A stretch of 64,000 bases of DNA from Rheinheimera hassiensis (GTDB taxonomy: Bacteria > Pseudomonadota > Gammaproteobacteria > Enterobacterales > Alteromonadaceae): the NCBI RefSeq assembly GCF_022436675.1, contig NZ_JAKUJZ010000002.1, forward strand, positions 250,655 to 314,654. The letters run 5' to 3'. A model generated the notes under the pieces. That model saw only the letters and a list, made by a program, of their open reading frames with translations. It was not told the DNA's origin and did not search any database. Both the position numbers and the translations under genes were made by a program. Within the stretch, counting starts at the first letter, position 1. Each line of letters opens with the position of its first letter. This document shows positions 27,157 to 36,411 of the stretch, in pieces.

Positions 27157-27942
27157 ATGCAAACAGTACAACATTGCAAAGTGTTATTTGAGGATCATTC
27201 ATTGCGGGTGATATCAAAACGTTACGCTGCTTCCACCATTTTTAAACCACACTATGATAAGCAGTCACGTATTACCTTAACACTTAACGGCGCAGTAGCA
27301 GAAGATGTTGCGCAGCAGTCGGCGGTGGTGATGTCGGGTGACATCCTGTTGAAGTCATATCAGACGCGCCATGAAAACCGCTATTGCGCGGCGGGTGCCA
27401 CCCATATCACCATTGAACCGCAAATGCATGGTGACGACGGTCTACATGACAAAGTGGATATAATTGGCTGGCAGTTGCAAAAGGGAAACCTGGCTTTATT
27501 ACATACTGCAGCAGCTATTGACGCTGCAGTGGCGGGCAACGGTGCTGCACTGCACGTCACCATCGGCGATATCTGTGCTGCTGCCGTGGGCATGTTACAA
27601 CGGCGGCCTAAGCCACCGGCCTGGCTTAATCTGTTAAAAGCACAGATAGAGGAGACGGGGCTGGTTGGGATCAACATATCAGATTACGCCAGCTCAGTTG
27701 GAGTGCATCCGGCACATATATCCAGGTTATTTCATAGTTGTTTTGGTACTTCTATCACCCTGTTTGCGCAGTCTCATGCCGTTAAGCGGGCACTACAACT
27801 GCTGCTAACTCAAACCAGTCTGGCGGACATTGCAGTTGCGGTGGGATTTTATGATCAAAGCCATATGTGCAGGGTGTTTCGCCGTGCAACGGGCCATACG
27901 CCCGGCTATTATCAGCGTCTATGGTTGCAGGCTGACTGTTAA
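27157..27942 (+). CDS. AraC-family transcriptional regulator
   Basis: The 261-residue protein has an N-terminal cupin-like sensing region and a C-terminal AraC double HTH (NISDYASSVGVHPAHISRLFHSCFG, then LADIAVAVGFYDQSHMCRVFRRATGHTPGYY). A serine hydrolase lipoprotein gene starts 67 bp downstream on the same strand and may be its target or co-transcribed. TAAGG precedes the ATG. The ligand is unknown. Confidence 0.88.
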   Translation: MQTVQHCKVLFEDHSLRVISKRYAASTIFKPHYDKQSRITLTLNGAVAEDVAQQSAVVMSGDILLKSYQTRHENRYCAAGATHITIEPQMHGDDGLHDKVDIIGWQLQKGNLALLHTAAAIDAAVAGNGAALHVTIGDICAAAVGMLQRRPKPPAWLNLLKAQIEETGLVGINISDYASSVGVHPAHISRLFHSCFGTSITLFAQSHAVKRALQLLLTQTSLADIAVAVGFYDQSHMCRVFRRATGHTPGYYQRLWLQADC

Positions 27943-28009
27943 GATCGTCCTATACCCTGGGGATAAAACTGGCATTATTACGACCTGATCATGCCTAAAA
28001 GGAAGAGTT

Positions 28010-29527
28010 ATGTTTCAATTCGGTCGCCTTATTGTACCCTGCTTGATGATATCTTTGCTGTCAGCCTGTAGCTATAAATCGTCAGCGCAGCCTAAACAGC
28101 TAATGGTTGCGTCAGAAGTGGATACGTTGATAAATAGTTTTCTGGCGCAAACTGGTGTATCTGTTGGGGTTGGGGTGGCAATTTATACGCCTGAAGGAGT
28201 TTATGTTCAGGGCTTCGGTCAGGCCAATGTCAGCGGCGAAGCAGTAAAACCGGATACTGCATTCTATATTGCTTCTTCAACCAAGTCGTTTGTGGCGCTG
28301 AGTATGAACAACCAGCACCAGCAAGGCAAAATTAATCTCGATAGCAGCTTAGCCACCTTTGCACCTCAAGTTCCATGGCCAGCGGCTATTAAGCCGGAGC
28401 AGGTAACATTAAGATCACTGCTGGCGCATACCTCGGGCATAAAAAATGATGCCATTGCTATTCGTAGTGCTTATACCGGCGATTCTACCCCTGAGGTGTT
28501 ATGGCAACTTTTGCAGACATCTTCAGTTAATACCAATGCACCACTGGGCACATTCAAATACACCAACACGGGTTATAACATCCTGACGACACTGACTGAT
28601 AAACAGCTGGCAACCCACTGGCAGCAGCTTATTACGGCAGAAATTATCCAGCCCGCAGGTATGACACATACAACAGCCTATATGTCGGAAGCCGTAGCCG
28701 CAGGCTGGTCAATTGCCAGCCCCTTTTTGCTAACGCCAGATGGTAAGTCGGTACAAGCGTTGGCATTAGATAAGCAGGACAATACCATGCACTCCGCTGG
28801 AGGTATGCTAATGAGCTCCGCTGATGCTCTGTTATGGCTGGAGCTGATGATTAGGGAGGGCTGCGTCGGTAGTAAGCAAATATTGCCAGCCGCTGTTGTC
28901 CGGCAAACCCGTTTGCCATTGGCCAGCGTGGACCAGACATTTGGCGATTACCAACGTGAGGATTATGGACTTGGTTGGTATATTGCCCGTTACTCCGGAC
29001 AGCCTATGTTACAGCATTTTGGCAGTTTCTCAGGCTTTCGGTCTCATGTTTCTTACCTGCCAGAGCGTGAGGTCGGTGTGGCTGTATTTACCAATGAGGC
29101 TTTGGTCGGCTCTTTCCTGCCAGACGCGATTGCCAACTTTGTTTACGACAAGCTTGCAGGCTCGTCCCTCGGTGCTACCGAACGTGCTACACAACTGACA
29201 CAACAATTTCAAAAGCTGGCAGCGGGTTATGTCAAATCACAGCAGGCTATGGCAGAACGAAAATGGGCGCTTACTTTACCGGTAGAGCATTATGCTGGGC
29301 GTTATGTTCACCCTCAGTTAGGTACCTTGTTTATTGATGCAGATGGCAACGTTTTAACAGCAAGGATTGGGTTGTTACAAGGTGTTGCCACAGCTTATCC
29401 GCAGGCAGATACAATACGGTTAGCGCTAATACCACCAGGCGGAGAGCTCGTTACCTTTGAATTAGAAAACAGAGCCGTGATCAGCGCTACACTGTTCGAT
29501 ATGCAGTTTGAAAAACAACAGAACTAA
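28010..29527 (+). CDS. Beta-lactamase-like serine hydrolase, lipoprotein
   Basis: The 505-residue protein has a lipoprotein signal (LLSAC, Cys20) and a class C beta-lactamase/DD-peptidase fold. The SxxK nucleophile is Ser89-Ser-Thr-Lys92, and the YxN motif is Tyr184-Thr-Asn186. A third motif is probably near HFGSFSGF. The ~100-residue C-terminal extension (from about 400) resembles the DUF3471-like tail of such hydrolases. Family roles range from peptidase to esterase; true beta-lactam resistance is not indicated. Follows the AraC gene and converges on soxR with a 7-bp gap. Confidence 0.85.
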   Translation: MFQFGRLIVPCLMISLLSACSYKSSAQPKQLMVASEVDTLINSFLAQTGVSVGVGVAIYTPEGVYVQGFGQANVSGEAVKPDTAFYIASSTKSFVALSMNNQHQQGKINLDSSLATFAPQVPWPAAIKPEQVTLRSLLAHTSGIKNDAIAIRSAYTGDSTPEVLWQLLQTSSVNTNAPLGTFKYTNTGYNILTTLTDKQLATHWQQLITAEIIQPAGMTHTTAYMSEAVAAGWSIASPFLLTPDGKSVQALALDKQDNTMHSAGGMLMSSADALLWLELMIREGCVGSKQILPAAVVRQTRLPLASVDQTFGDYQREDYGLGWYIARYSGQPMLQHFGSFSGFRSHVSYLPEREVGVAVFTNEALVGSFLPDAIANFVYDKLAGSSLGATERATQLTQQFQKLAAGYVKSQQAMAERKWALTLPVEHYAGRYVHPQLGTLFIDADGNVLTARIGLLQGVATAYPQADTIRLALIPPGGELVTFELENRAVISATLFDMQFEKQQN

Positions 29528-29534
29528 CACGGAT

Positions 29535-29999
29535 TTATTGCTCTGCCTGCTCCAGGATCACCGGCCCGGTACCTTGCGCTCCCAGCCTGTCTTGCGGATT
29601 ATACAACGGGCATTTGGTCATGCTCAGGCAGCCACAGCCAATGCAGCCGGTCATGTAATCGCGCAATTTTTGCAGGTAAGCAATCCGCGCATCCAGCATT
29701 TGCTGCCAGTTGGTTGATAACAGCTGCCAGTCTTCCACGGTGGGCGTGCGGCTATCGGGCAGGGACAAAAATGCCTGCTTTACCTCTTCCAGGCTAATGC
29801 CAACTTTTTGCGCCGCTTTAATCACCGAAATGCGCCGCAGCACCTCTGGCTTGTAACGGCGCTGGTTGCCGTCGTTGCGCCAGCTTTTAATCAGGCCTTT
29901 TTGCTCGTAAAAGTGCAGTGTACTTACCTTAACGCCACAACGCTTTGCCACGCGCCCGACACTCCAGGTCGCTTCTGTCGTCTTGCTTATTTCAATCAT
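29535..29999 (-). CDS. soxR: Redox-sensing MerR-family activator SoxR
   Basis: The 154-residue MerR protein (HTH WSVGRVAKRCGVKVSTLHFYE) has four Cys at 119, 122, 124 and 130 (CIGCGC...C), the same positions as the [2Fe-2S] ligands of E. coli SoxR. Oxidised SoxR activates promoters with stretched spacers. No soxS gene is next to it. Instead a VOC/FMN-reductase pair is divergent behind a promoter with a 19-bp spacer and SoxR-like palindrome, so those genes are the likely direct targets, as reported for SoxR outside the enterics. Confidence 0.94.
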   Translation of the reverse strand: MIEISKTTEATWSVGRVAKRCGVKVSTLHFYEQKGLIKSWRNDGNQRRYKPEVLRRISVIKAAQKVGISLEEVKQAFLSLPDSRTPTVEDWQLLSTNWQQMLDARIAYLQKLRDYMTGCIGCGCLSMTKCPLYNPQDRLGAQGTGPVILEQAEQ

Positions 30000-30042
30000 A
30001 GAGTGCCCCGGTATATTTTTTAATTGAATATCAAAAAAGTGC

Positions 30043-30073
30043 TTTACCTTAACTTAGGTTAAGGTTTTAACCT
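30043..30073 (+). promoter_or_regulatory. SoxR-type promoter of the VOC/FMN-reductase genes
   Basis: The -35 TTTACC (30043-30048), identical to the soxS -35 hexamer, is 19 bp from a weak -10 TAACCT (30068-30073). The palindrome ACCTTAAC/GTTAAGGT with a 4-nt centre (30046-30065) has perfect 8-bp arms and matches the SoxR box style. It drives the plus-strand genes; soxR itself is divergent. Confidence 0.78.
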
Positions 30074-30103
30074 GCCGGTCGACTTAATGCAAGGAGACAA
30101 ACT

Positions 30104-30544
30104 ATGTATTTAGAACACGTTAACCTGGTAGTGGCGGATATTGACGCCATGCTGCATTTTTACCGCGCTGCTTTTCCACACTGGCATATCCGTGATGAGG
30201 GGCGGGGCGAATGGTATGGCAAGCCACGCAAATGGCTGCACTTTGGCGACGATTATCATTATTTAGCGCTAAGCGATCACGGCGAAGGCGAAAACCGCGA
30301 GCTGGCGGGGCATAGCGTTGGTTTTGCCCATTTTGCCTATGTTACTAACAACCTGAATGCCGTTATCGCCCGGCTGAATACCGCAGGTTTCGCCATTGCC
30401 AAGCCGGGTGCAGACGATCCTTACCGTAAAAACGTCTATTTCGTTGACCCGGCCGGGTTTGAAGTGGAGTTTGTTGAGTATTTAAGTGATATACCGGCCG
30501 AGCGCAATTTAAACCAGGAAAAAGCACGTAAGGAGGCACTATGA
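30104..30544 (+). CDS. VOC-family protein, probable SoxR target
   Basis: This 146-residue glyoxalase-fold protein (MYLEHVNLVVADIDAMLHFY; later YFVDPAGFEVEFVEYL) carries paired halves of the vicinal oxygen chelate domain. The final Glu of VEF is a typical metal ligand. The start follows AAGGAGACAAACT and the SoxR-type promoter. Its stop overlaps the next ATG by 4 bp. It may handle a redox-cycling or electrophilic compound, but the substrate is unknown. Confidence 0.85.
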   Translation: MYLEHVNLVVADIDAMLHFYRAAFPHWHIRDEGRGEWYGKPRKWLHFGDDYHYLALSDHGEGENRELAGHSVGFAHFAYVTNNLNAVIARLNTAGFAIAKPGADDPYRKNVYFVDPAGFEVEFVEYLSDIPAERNLNQEKARKEAL

Positions 30545-31092
30545 GAATTCTTGCTTTTGCTGCCAGTAATAATCCGCAATCGATTAACCAACAACTGGCG
30601 CTTAGTGTGGCGCGGTTGCTGCCGCAGGCAGAGGTTTTTAGCTTAAATATTGATGATTACGAGCTACCCATTTATAGCGAGCAGCGCGAGGCCGAGCTGG
30701 GTGCGCCGGCAAAAGTAACGGCGTTTTTGCAGCAAATAGCAGAGGCCGACGGCATTATCGTGTCTTTTGCTGAACATAACGGCACTTTTACTGCGGCATT
30801 TAAAAACTTGTATGACTGGGCCTCGCGCAGCCAACGGCATATCTTTCAGCATAAACCGGCCTTGTTTTTAGCGGCAGCGCCGGGGCCGGGTGGCGCTCAA
30901 AGTGTGCTGCAAGCGGCGGTGCAAGCTGCGCCGTTTATGGGCGCTAAGCTTACCGGTACAGTGTCAGTACCCAACTTTCATCAGGTGTTTGATGCACAGT
31001 ACCAGCAGGTGAAGCACACGGCGCTGTTTTTGCAACTGCAGCAAGCGGCCCTGACGTTACACCAGCATATTATGCAAAGCAAAGCCGCTTAA
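30541..31092 (+). CDS. NADPH-dependent FMN reductase
   Basis: The 183-residue flavodoxin-like fold has the start MRILAFAASNNPQSINQQLA and the middle EHNGTFTAAFKNLYDWASR, typical of the NADPH-dependent FMN/quinone reductase family. It overlaps the VOC gene by ATGA, so they are translationally coupled and under the same probable SoxR control. It may detoxify redox-active quinones. Confidence 0.88.
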   Translation: MRILAFAASNNPQSINQQLALSVARLLPQAEVFSLNIDDYELPIYSEQREAELGAPAKVTAFLQQIAEADGIIVSFAEHNGTFTAAFKNLYDWASRSQRHIFQHKPALFLAAAPGPGGAQSVLQAAVQAAPFMGAKLTGTVSVPNFHQVFDAQYQQVKHTALFLQLQQAALTLHQHIMQSKAA

Positions 31093-31106
31093 CTGCGGCT
31101 TTTTAA
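31081..31106 (+). terminator. Intrinsic terminator at the end of the FMN reductase gene
   Basis: AAAGCCGC (31081-31088) pairs with GCGGCTTT (31095-31102) around a 6-nt loop, followed by TTT. The left arm lies within the last codons of the reductase gene. Confidence 0.7.
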
Positions 31107-31162
31107 ATTACATAATTGAAAGATATAGCCTTGATCAGGATGGCAGTGATAAGGAGAGTTAA

Positions 31163-31726
31163 GTGATAAAAGTCGCAGTGGTATTTCACTCAGCCAGTGG
31201 CAGCACCAGGCAATTGGCCAAAGCGGTAGCTGCCGGCACACTTTCAGTGCAGGGCGTCGCTGTGATTCAGGCCGAAATTATCGGCACCGATATTAGCGCA
31301 GGGCGGTTTCGCAATAACCGATTGCTTGAACAATTAGACAGGGCGGATGCAATAGTATTTGGCTCACCCACTTATATGGGTTCTGTATCGGCGCAGTTTA
31401 AAGCCTTTGCCGATGCCACCAGCGAGCGCTGGGAAACGCAATTATGGGCCAATAAAATTGCCGCTGGCTTTACCATAGGCAGCAACTTTAGCGGTGATCA
31501 GCTGCATACTCTGCAGTACCTGCAAGTGTTTGCTAATCAGCATGGCATGCTATGGGCCGGGCTGGATATTCCCGGCAACCAGGACGGCGGCGGGCTTAAC
31601 CGGCTGGGGGCGCAATCCGGCGTTATCGCCCAATCAGCAGACGGGGTGTTACACGAAACCGATTTACTTACCGCGCAATACTTAGGCCAGCGTGTAGCGC
31701 AAGTCAGCAAAAAATTTGCCGGGTAA
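31163..31726 (+). CDS. Flavodoxin/WrbA-like NAD(P)H:quinone oxidoreductase
   Basis: The 187-residue flavodoxin-fold protein begins with VVFHSASGSTRQLAKAVAAG, the FMN phosphate loop, and has the GSPTYMGSVSAQFKAFADAT motif typical of WrbA-type quinone reductases. It starts with GTG at 31163 after AAGGAGAG. It lies downstream of the terminator-ended SoxR-linked pair and adds to a local redox cluster. Confidence 0.88.
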   Translation: MIKVAVVFHSASGSTRQLAKAVAAGTLSVQGVAVIQAEIIGTDISAGRFRNNRLLEQLDRADAIVFGSPTYMGSVSAQFKAFADATSERWETQLWANKIAAGFTIGSNFSGDQLHTLQYLQVFANQHGMLWAGLDIPGNQDGGGLNRLGAQSGVIAQSADGVLHETDLLTAQYLGQRVAQVSKKFAG

Positions 31727-31864
31727 AGGTGCTGGGCAAACGTATTGATGTGTTGAATTCGTCGGCCACGGCACATACTTACGTTATAGCTAATGCTAGT
31801 TTTTTATTTTGGGTGTAGTGAATCACACTTAACTGCATTGCCCCCTTAAAGATTGGAGATTGTT

Positions 31865-32131
31865 ATGGCAGGTGGTTGGTCACGGGATGGCGCCATTCAG
31901 GATCAAATAGACGCCAGCGTTGACGAAGCTGTGCAGCGCGCACGCAGCCGATTAAGTAATGGTGAAAGCGCGCTGAACTGTGAAGAATGTGATCAGGTTA
32001 TTCCAGAACAACGGCGTAAGGCAATTCCCGGCGTGCAGCTTTGTGTTGCTTGTCAAACCGCACTGGAAAAGCAGGATGCGCAGTCGGGTGGTATTAATCG
32101 CCGTGGTAGTAAGGATAGTCAACTGAGATAA
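31865..32131 (+). CDS. DksA/TraR-type zinc-finger protein (YbiI-like)
   Basis: The 88-residue protein (ATG 31865, SD TTGGAG) has the MAGGWSRDGAIQDQID N-terminus and a C4 zinc finger, CEECDQVIP...CVACQ, matching YbiI-type short DksA homologues. E. coli YbiI is 88 residues too. Such proteins are thought to bind RNA polymerase or ribosome-related targets, but the role is not settled. It ends before a strong shared terminator. Confidence 0.88.
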   Translation: MAGGWSRDGAIQDQIDASVDEAVQRARSRLSNGESALNCEECDQVIPEQRRKAIPGVQLCVACQTALEKQDAQSGGINRRGSKDSQLR

Positions 32132-32174
32132 ACTTATAAGCGTTGATTCTTACACATAAAAAAACTACATATAA

Positions 32175-32201
32175 AAAAACCGCTGCCCGGCAGCGGTTTT
32201 T
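32175..32201. terminator. Bidirectional intrinsic terminator
   Basis: AAAAACCGCTGC and GCAGCGGTTTTT pair around a CCG loop (32175-32201), with A/T runs on both sides. It serves the YbiI-like gene on the plus strand and the tricorn-type protease on the minus strand. Confidence 0.9.
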
Positions 32202-32218
32202 GCGTTACATGCTAAAGG

Positions 32219-35200
32219 TTATAAACCCAGCTTTTTCGGCATAGCCGGGGCTTTGCTGTGATCTTTTGGCGGGTTGGCTTTTAGCTCTTTTAGCGTATGC
32301 GCTATGGCACGCTCTAACTGCACATCACGGCCTTTGTTTACCGCTATCGGATCCAGTTCTACCTCGATATCCGGTGCTACGCCTTCGTTTTCTACCCGCC
32401 ACTCGCCATCTGGTGTATAGAAACGGAAGAACGGCACAACGTGGAAACCACCATCTATCATAGCGGGGTTAGTGGAAATACCAATTAAGCCACCCCAGGT
32501 GCGTGTACCGATAGTTTTACCCAATTCCAGGCGTTTAAACGCCCAGGGCAAGAAGTCACCGCCTGAACCGGCGTCCTGATCAATCAGCATGGTTTTCGGG
32601 CCGTAAATGCCGCCGCCTGGTGTGGTAAACACTAAACCATCACGGTCTTTCCAGCCAGATAAAAACTGCCGGCCAAGAATTTCAGTAATATAGTTTGCCG
32701 CCTGGCCGCCACCGTTTTTACGCTCGTCAATAATCACTGCCGGTTTATCGGTTTGTGCGAAGAACATGCGGTTAAAAAAGTAAAAACCGCCATCTGCTGT
32801 GTTAGGCAGGTAAACGTAGGCCACTTTACCATCGGTTTTTTCTGCTACCAGTTGACGGTTTTGTTCTACCCAGTGCCATAAGCGCAGCTGGCTGTCGTTG
32901 GCTACCGGCTCTACGGTAATGTTGCGGCGGTTTAATCCTTTGTCATTGTCGGCAATGCTTAGCACTACCTGTTTGCCCAGGGTGTTATCCATAAAGGCGT
33001 GGATATTGTCAGAGGCGTTAAGCTCTCTGCCGTTAACGGCCAGCAGGTAATCACCGGCTTTGGCACTGGCGCCCGGTACATTTAGCGGTGCTTTTAAGAA
33101 TGGGCTCCAGCGATCGCCCTGATAGATGGTTTTAAACTGATATTTACCATTGCTTATAGCAAAATCGGCACCGAGCAAGCCAGCTTTGGTCGCGCTTTCC
33201 TGGTGTACATCGCCACCACCAATGCGGTTATGGCCAACCTGTAACTCTGCAATCATTTCTACCAGTACATCGTTTAAGTCTTCGCGCCGCTGTACATGCT
33301 TTAGCATCGGCTGGTATTTGTCATATATGGCCTGCCAGTTTATGCCGTGCATTTTTGCATCATAAAAGTACTCTTTTTGCATGCGCCAGGCGTCGTTAAA
33401 GATTTGCTGCCATTCCTGTGCAGGGTCAACAAAGCTGCGTACTTCAGCCAAACCAACCGCTTTGGCGTCTGGTTTGGCTTTGGCATCGCCTACCTGCAGT
33501 GCATTGGGCATGCTTATTAGTAGCAGCTTTTTGCCATCGTCGCTCAGGTTGTAGCTGGCCAGATTGTCTTTAACCTGTTTGGCTTCTTTCTCTTCAAAGT
33601 CAAAGCGATATAAGCTGCCATTGTTCGGACTGCGCTGAGCCGGCGGCTCATTGCTGATACCGGGTTGCGTGCGTTCTACATAAAATAGCGCACCGTCATC
33701 CGCCACGCTTAAACTGTCGTAGTTGCGCTCGGCTACCGGTAAGGCGACGATACGGTCTTGCAAACCAGAAAAATCAATTTTCACCGCTTTTACTGCTGCT
33801 TTGTCATCATCTTTATCTGTTTTGCTCTCTTTTTTATCTGCTTTGCTCTCTTTTTTATCTGCTTTTTGCAATGGCTCATCACCGGTTTTCGGTAGCAAAG
33901 GCGATTTACCATCGGCGGCCAGTACATAGGCATAAATGGCTTTACGTACTGGTCGCTCCTGGGTGGATAAATCTAATCCAACCTGAGACGGGCCTGTGTT
34001 TACTGAAGCGGTAAAGTACAAGTAATCCTGAGTAAATACCGGGTCGTCTGCGTGGCTTAAACCATCGGTAATTTGGGTAGCTTTATTGGTGTTAAAATCG
34101 AACAGCTTAATCTGGCTGAAATAGTTTGCGCCCGATACGGTGTAAGCTAAATAGCGGCTGTCGGGTGAGAACGATACATTAAAGCCGTCGCGCCGCGCTG
34201 AGGTATCCAGCTTTTGGCTGCGTTTGGTTTTAAGGTTAAACGCATACAGGTTTAAATGGTTGTCGTGATAAGCAATCAGGTTACCGTCTGGCGAGAAGCT
34301 TAGCAGGTTAAAGTAACCGCTATCTGACAACGCAAAAGTTTCTGCGGCGCTTAAGCCATCCTGTGCCTGCAGCACCAACTGGTGTTTGTTGCCAACATCA
34401 GAAATATAAGCCACTTTGCTGCCGTCGGGGCTCCACAGGCCATCAAATTCATTAACGCCACTGCTTTGCGTAAGATTACGGCTGCTGCCATCTTTTACCG
34501 GCACGGTAAACACGTCGCCGCGGGCGCTTAGCACTACACGTTGGCCGGTAGCCGACAAACGGGCACGGGTAAGAGTTTTGCTGGCGTCTTTCCACTGTGG
34601 CCGCAATTGGGCTGACTGGGTATTAATATTTACTGTTAATGGTGAGCTTTGGCCGCTGCTGATATCAAGCTTGTGCAAAAAGCCACCGGCTTCATACACT
34701 ATAGTATCGCCGTGGCCTGCGGCGCTGCTTAAATCCCAGTCGGTATTGTTAGTCAGTTGCGTTACCTGTTTATCGCTGTAACGGAACAGGTTAACGGCTT
34801 TATTATCGCGATCTGACAGGAAATACACGGTATTACCCAGCCAGAATGGGTTAAATTCATTGGCGTTAGGGTGGGGGATTTTCTCCAACTGCTGTTTTTC
34901 TAAGTCGATAATCCAAACCGGTGGTGTACTGCCACCGCGGTGTAAACGCCAGCCACTGGCGCCGCTGTACGCCATATTGTTGGGTCGGTACGCCAGCTTT
35001 TTGCCGTCACTGCTTAAATCGCCCTCAAATGCTACCGCTTGCATCAACTGCTGTGGGTAGCTACCGTCAACACTTACCTGATACAACTGGTTGCTGCGGC
35101 TGTTAGCAATTTCACGGTTAGAGGCAAAAATAACGCTTTTGCCATCCGGGCTCCAGCCGTTTACGGTATCTGCGCCCGGGTGAAAGGTCAGCCGTGTGGC

Positions 35201-35494
35201 TGCGCCGCCGCTAACCGGCATAATGTACACATCGGTGTTATTGTCATAACTGGCAGAAAAGGCAATCCAGTTACCATCGGGAGAGAACTTCGGTGCAAAT
35301 TCATTGGCTGGGTGGCTGGTTAACTGACGTGGGTTCTGGCCATTTTTATCGCTAAGCCAGATGTCGCCGCCATAAACAAAAGTAAGGTGATCTGCTGAAA
35401 TATCCGGCTGATGCAGCAAGCGGGTGCCATCATTGGCAAAGGCGGAGCCGCTGGCCAGCGCACAAAACAGTGCAAGGTAACGTGGTTTAAACAT
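32219..35494 (-). CDS. Exported tricorn-type protease (S41 family)
   Basis: The 1091-residue protein has a signal peptide (1-20) and WD/PD40-like beta-propeller repeats (from about 25 to 640, with FSPDG motifs), then a PDZ domain (about 770-860) and an S41 peptidase domain. The likely nucleophile is Ser977 in DAGSGGDF. Tricorn-type proteases trim oligopeptides; this exported version should work in the periplasm. A lysine/aspartate linker near residues 540-570 contains KADKKES repeats encoded by a tandem 21-bp repeat, the only odd part. Confidence 0.92.
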   Translation of the reverse strand: MFKPRYLALFCALASGSAFANDGTRLLHQPDISADHLTFVYGGDIWLSDKNGQNPRQLTSHPANEFAPKFSPDGNWIAFSASYDNNTDVYIMPVSGGAATRLTFHPGADTVNGWSPDGKSVIFASNREIANSRSNQLYQVSVDGSYPQQLMQAVAFEGDLSSDGKKLAYRPNNMAYSGASGWRLHRGGSTPPVWIIDLEKQQLEKIPHPNANEFNPFWLGNTVYFLSDRDNKAVNLFRYSDKQVTQLTNNTDWDLSSAAGHGDTIVYEAGGFLHKLDISSGQSSPLTVNINTQSAQLRPQWKDASKTLTRARLSATGQRVVLSARGDVFTVPVKDGSSRNLTQSSGVNEFDGLWSPDGSKVAYISDVGNKHQLVLQAQDGLSAAETFALSDSGYFNLLSFSPDGNLIAYHDNHLNLYAFNLKTKRSQKLDTSARRDGFNVSFSPDSRYLAYTVSGANYFSQIKLFDFNTNKATQITDGLSHADDPVFTQDYLYFTASVNTGPSQVGLDLSTQERPVRKAIYAYVLAADGKSPLLPKTGDEPLQKADKKESKADKKESKTDKDDDKAAVKAVKIDFSGLQDRIVALPVAERNYDSLSVADDGALFYVERTQPGISNEPPAQRSPNNGSLYRFDFEEKEAKQVKDNLASYNLSDDGKKLLLISMPNALQVGDAKAKPDAKAVGLAEVRSFVDPAQEWQQIFNDAWRMQKEYFYDAKMHGINWQAIYDKYQPMLKHVQRREDLNDVLVEMIAELQVGHNRIGGGDVHQESATKAGLLGADFAISNGKYQFKTIYQGDRWSPFLKAPLNVPGASAKAGDYLLAVNGRELNASDNIHAFMDNTLGKQVVLSIADNDKGLNRRNITVEPVANDSQLRLWHWVEQNRQLVAEKTDGKVAYVYLPNTADGGFYFFNRMFFAQTDKPAVIIDERKNGGGQAANYITEILGRQFLSGWKDRDGLVFTTPGGGIYGPKTMLIDQDAGSGGDFLPWAFKRLELGKTIGTRTWGGLIGISTNPAMIDGGFHVVPFFRFYTPDGEWRVENEGVAPDIEVELDPIAVNKGRDVQLERAIAHTLKELKANPPKDHSKAPAMPKKLGL
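33812..33866 (-). repeat. Tandem 21-bp repeat in the tricorn protease linker
   Basis: The 21-bp unit starting TTTATCTG recurs at 33812, 33833 and, partly, 33854. It encodes KADKKES-type heptads in the charged linker. Variable copy number by slippage is plausible, and the reading frame would be preserved. Confidence 0.7.
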
Positions 35495-35645
35495 GATGTA
35501 TCCTTGTTATGGTTCTGATTCGAGCACAAGTAAAGCACATTGTGTTGCTGCGGCAAAACATCAGGTTGTAACAGTTAGTGTCAAAGCGGAATCTTTTTCT
35601 GCTGCGATAGTCAGATAGCTGGTATAGATTAAAGGAAGCAGAAAT

Positions 35646-36341
35646 ATGAATACAAAAGGCTTATTGGATCAGTTATTTAAGCAAGGTTCTGAGTTACTGT
35701 CTGGTAAAGGCAGCAACCCGAAAAGCGCAGCAAGTGGTTTAGGTGGCTTGCTATCCGGTAAAGGCGGTGCTGCGCTGGGCGGCGGGGCTTTAGGGCTGCT
35801 GCTTGGCAGCAAAGCTGGCCGTAAAATGGGTGGCAAAGTGCTAACGTACGGTGGGTTAGCTGCACTGGGTGTAGTAGCTTATAAGGCTTACAGCAACTGG
35901 CAGCAACAACAGGGCAATAGTGTGTCGCAGGCACAGCCGCAAACGATTGACCGCTTACCGCCACCGCAGGCCGAGCAACATAGCCACGCTATTTTGCGTG
36001 CCATTATTGGTGCAGCCAAGGCCGACGGCCATGTCGATGATAAAGAGCGCGAGCTGATTGATAACGAAATAGCCCGTTTAACCAATGATGGTGAGCTACA
36101 ACACTGGTTTGATGCCGAACTGAAAAAACCGCTGGATCCGGCTGAAATAGCCCGCAGCGCTACAACGTCTGAAATGGCAGCAGAAATGTACCTGGCCAGT
36201 GTGCTGGTAGTAGATGAAGAAAACTTTATGGAGCGCAGTTACTTAACCGAGCTGGCTAACCAGCTGAAACTGCAACCGGCATTAAAAACAGAACTGGAAC
36301 AACAGGCCAGGCAAGCTGCGGCGGCTGATCGTTTTTCCTAG
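35646..36341 (+). CDS. TerB-like DUF533 protein
   Basis: The 231-residue protein has a Gly-rich N-terminal half with a hydrophobic run (about 40-65) and a C-terminal TerB-like helical domain (HAILRAIIGAAKADGHVDDKER, then ELIDNEIARL). DUF533/YebE-like proteins are membrane-associated and of unknown function. TerB relatives bind metal through acidic helices. It stands alone and is followed by a long hairpin. Confidence 0.85.
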   Translation: MNTKGLLDQLFKQGSELLSGKGSNPKSAASGLGGLLSGKGGAALGGGALGLLLGSKAGRKMGGKVLTYGGLAALGVVAYKAYSNWQQQQGNSVSQAQPQTIDRLPPPQAEQHSHAILRAIIGAAKADGHVDDKERELIDNEIARLTNDGELQHWFDAELKKPLDPAEIARSATTSEMAAEMYLASVLVVDEENFMERSYLTELANQLKLQPALKTELEQQARQAAAADRFS

Positions 36342-36374
36342 TATTTTATCGCTTATTTTGTCAGCTTTATTTAC

Positions 36375-36411
36375 AATATAAGCCAAGGGTTGATTTTTCT
36401 TGGCTTATATT
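36375..36411. repeat. Perfect 13-bp inverted repeat after the TerB-like gene
   Basis: AATATAAGCCAAG (36375-36387) and CTTGGCTTATATT (36399-36411) form a 13-bp hairpin with an 11-nt loop. The following sequence is AT-rich but lacks a uniform U-run, so terminator function is likely but not proven. Confidence 0.65.
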
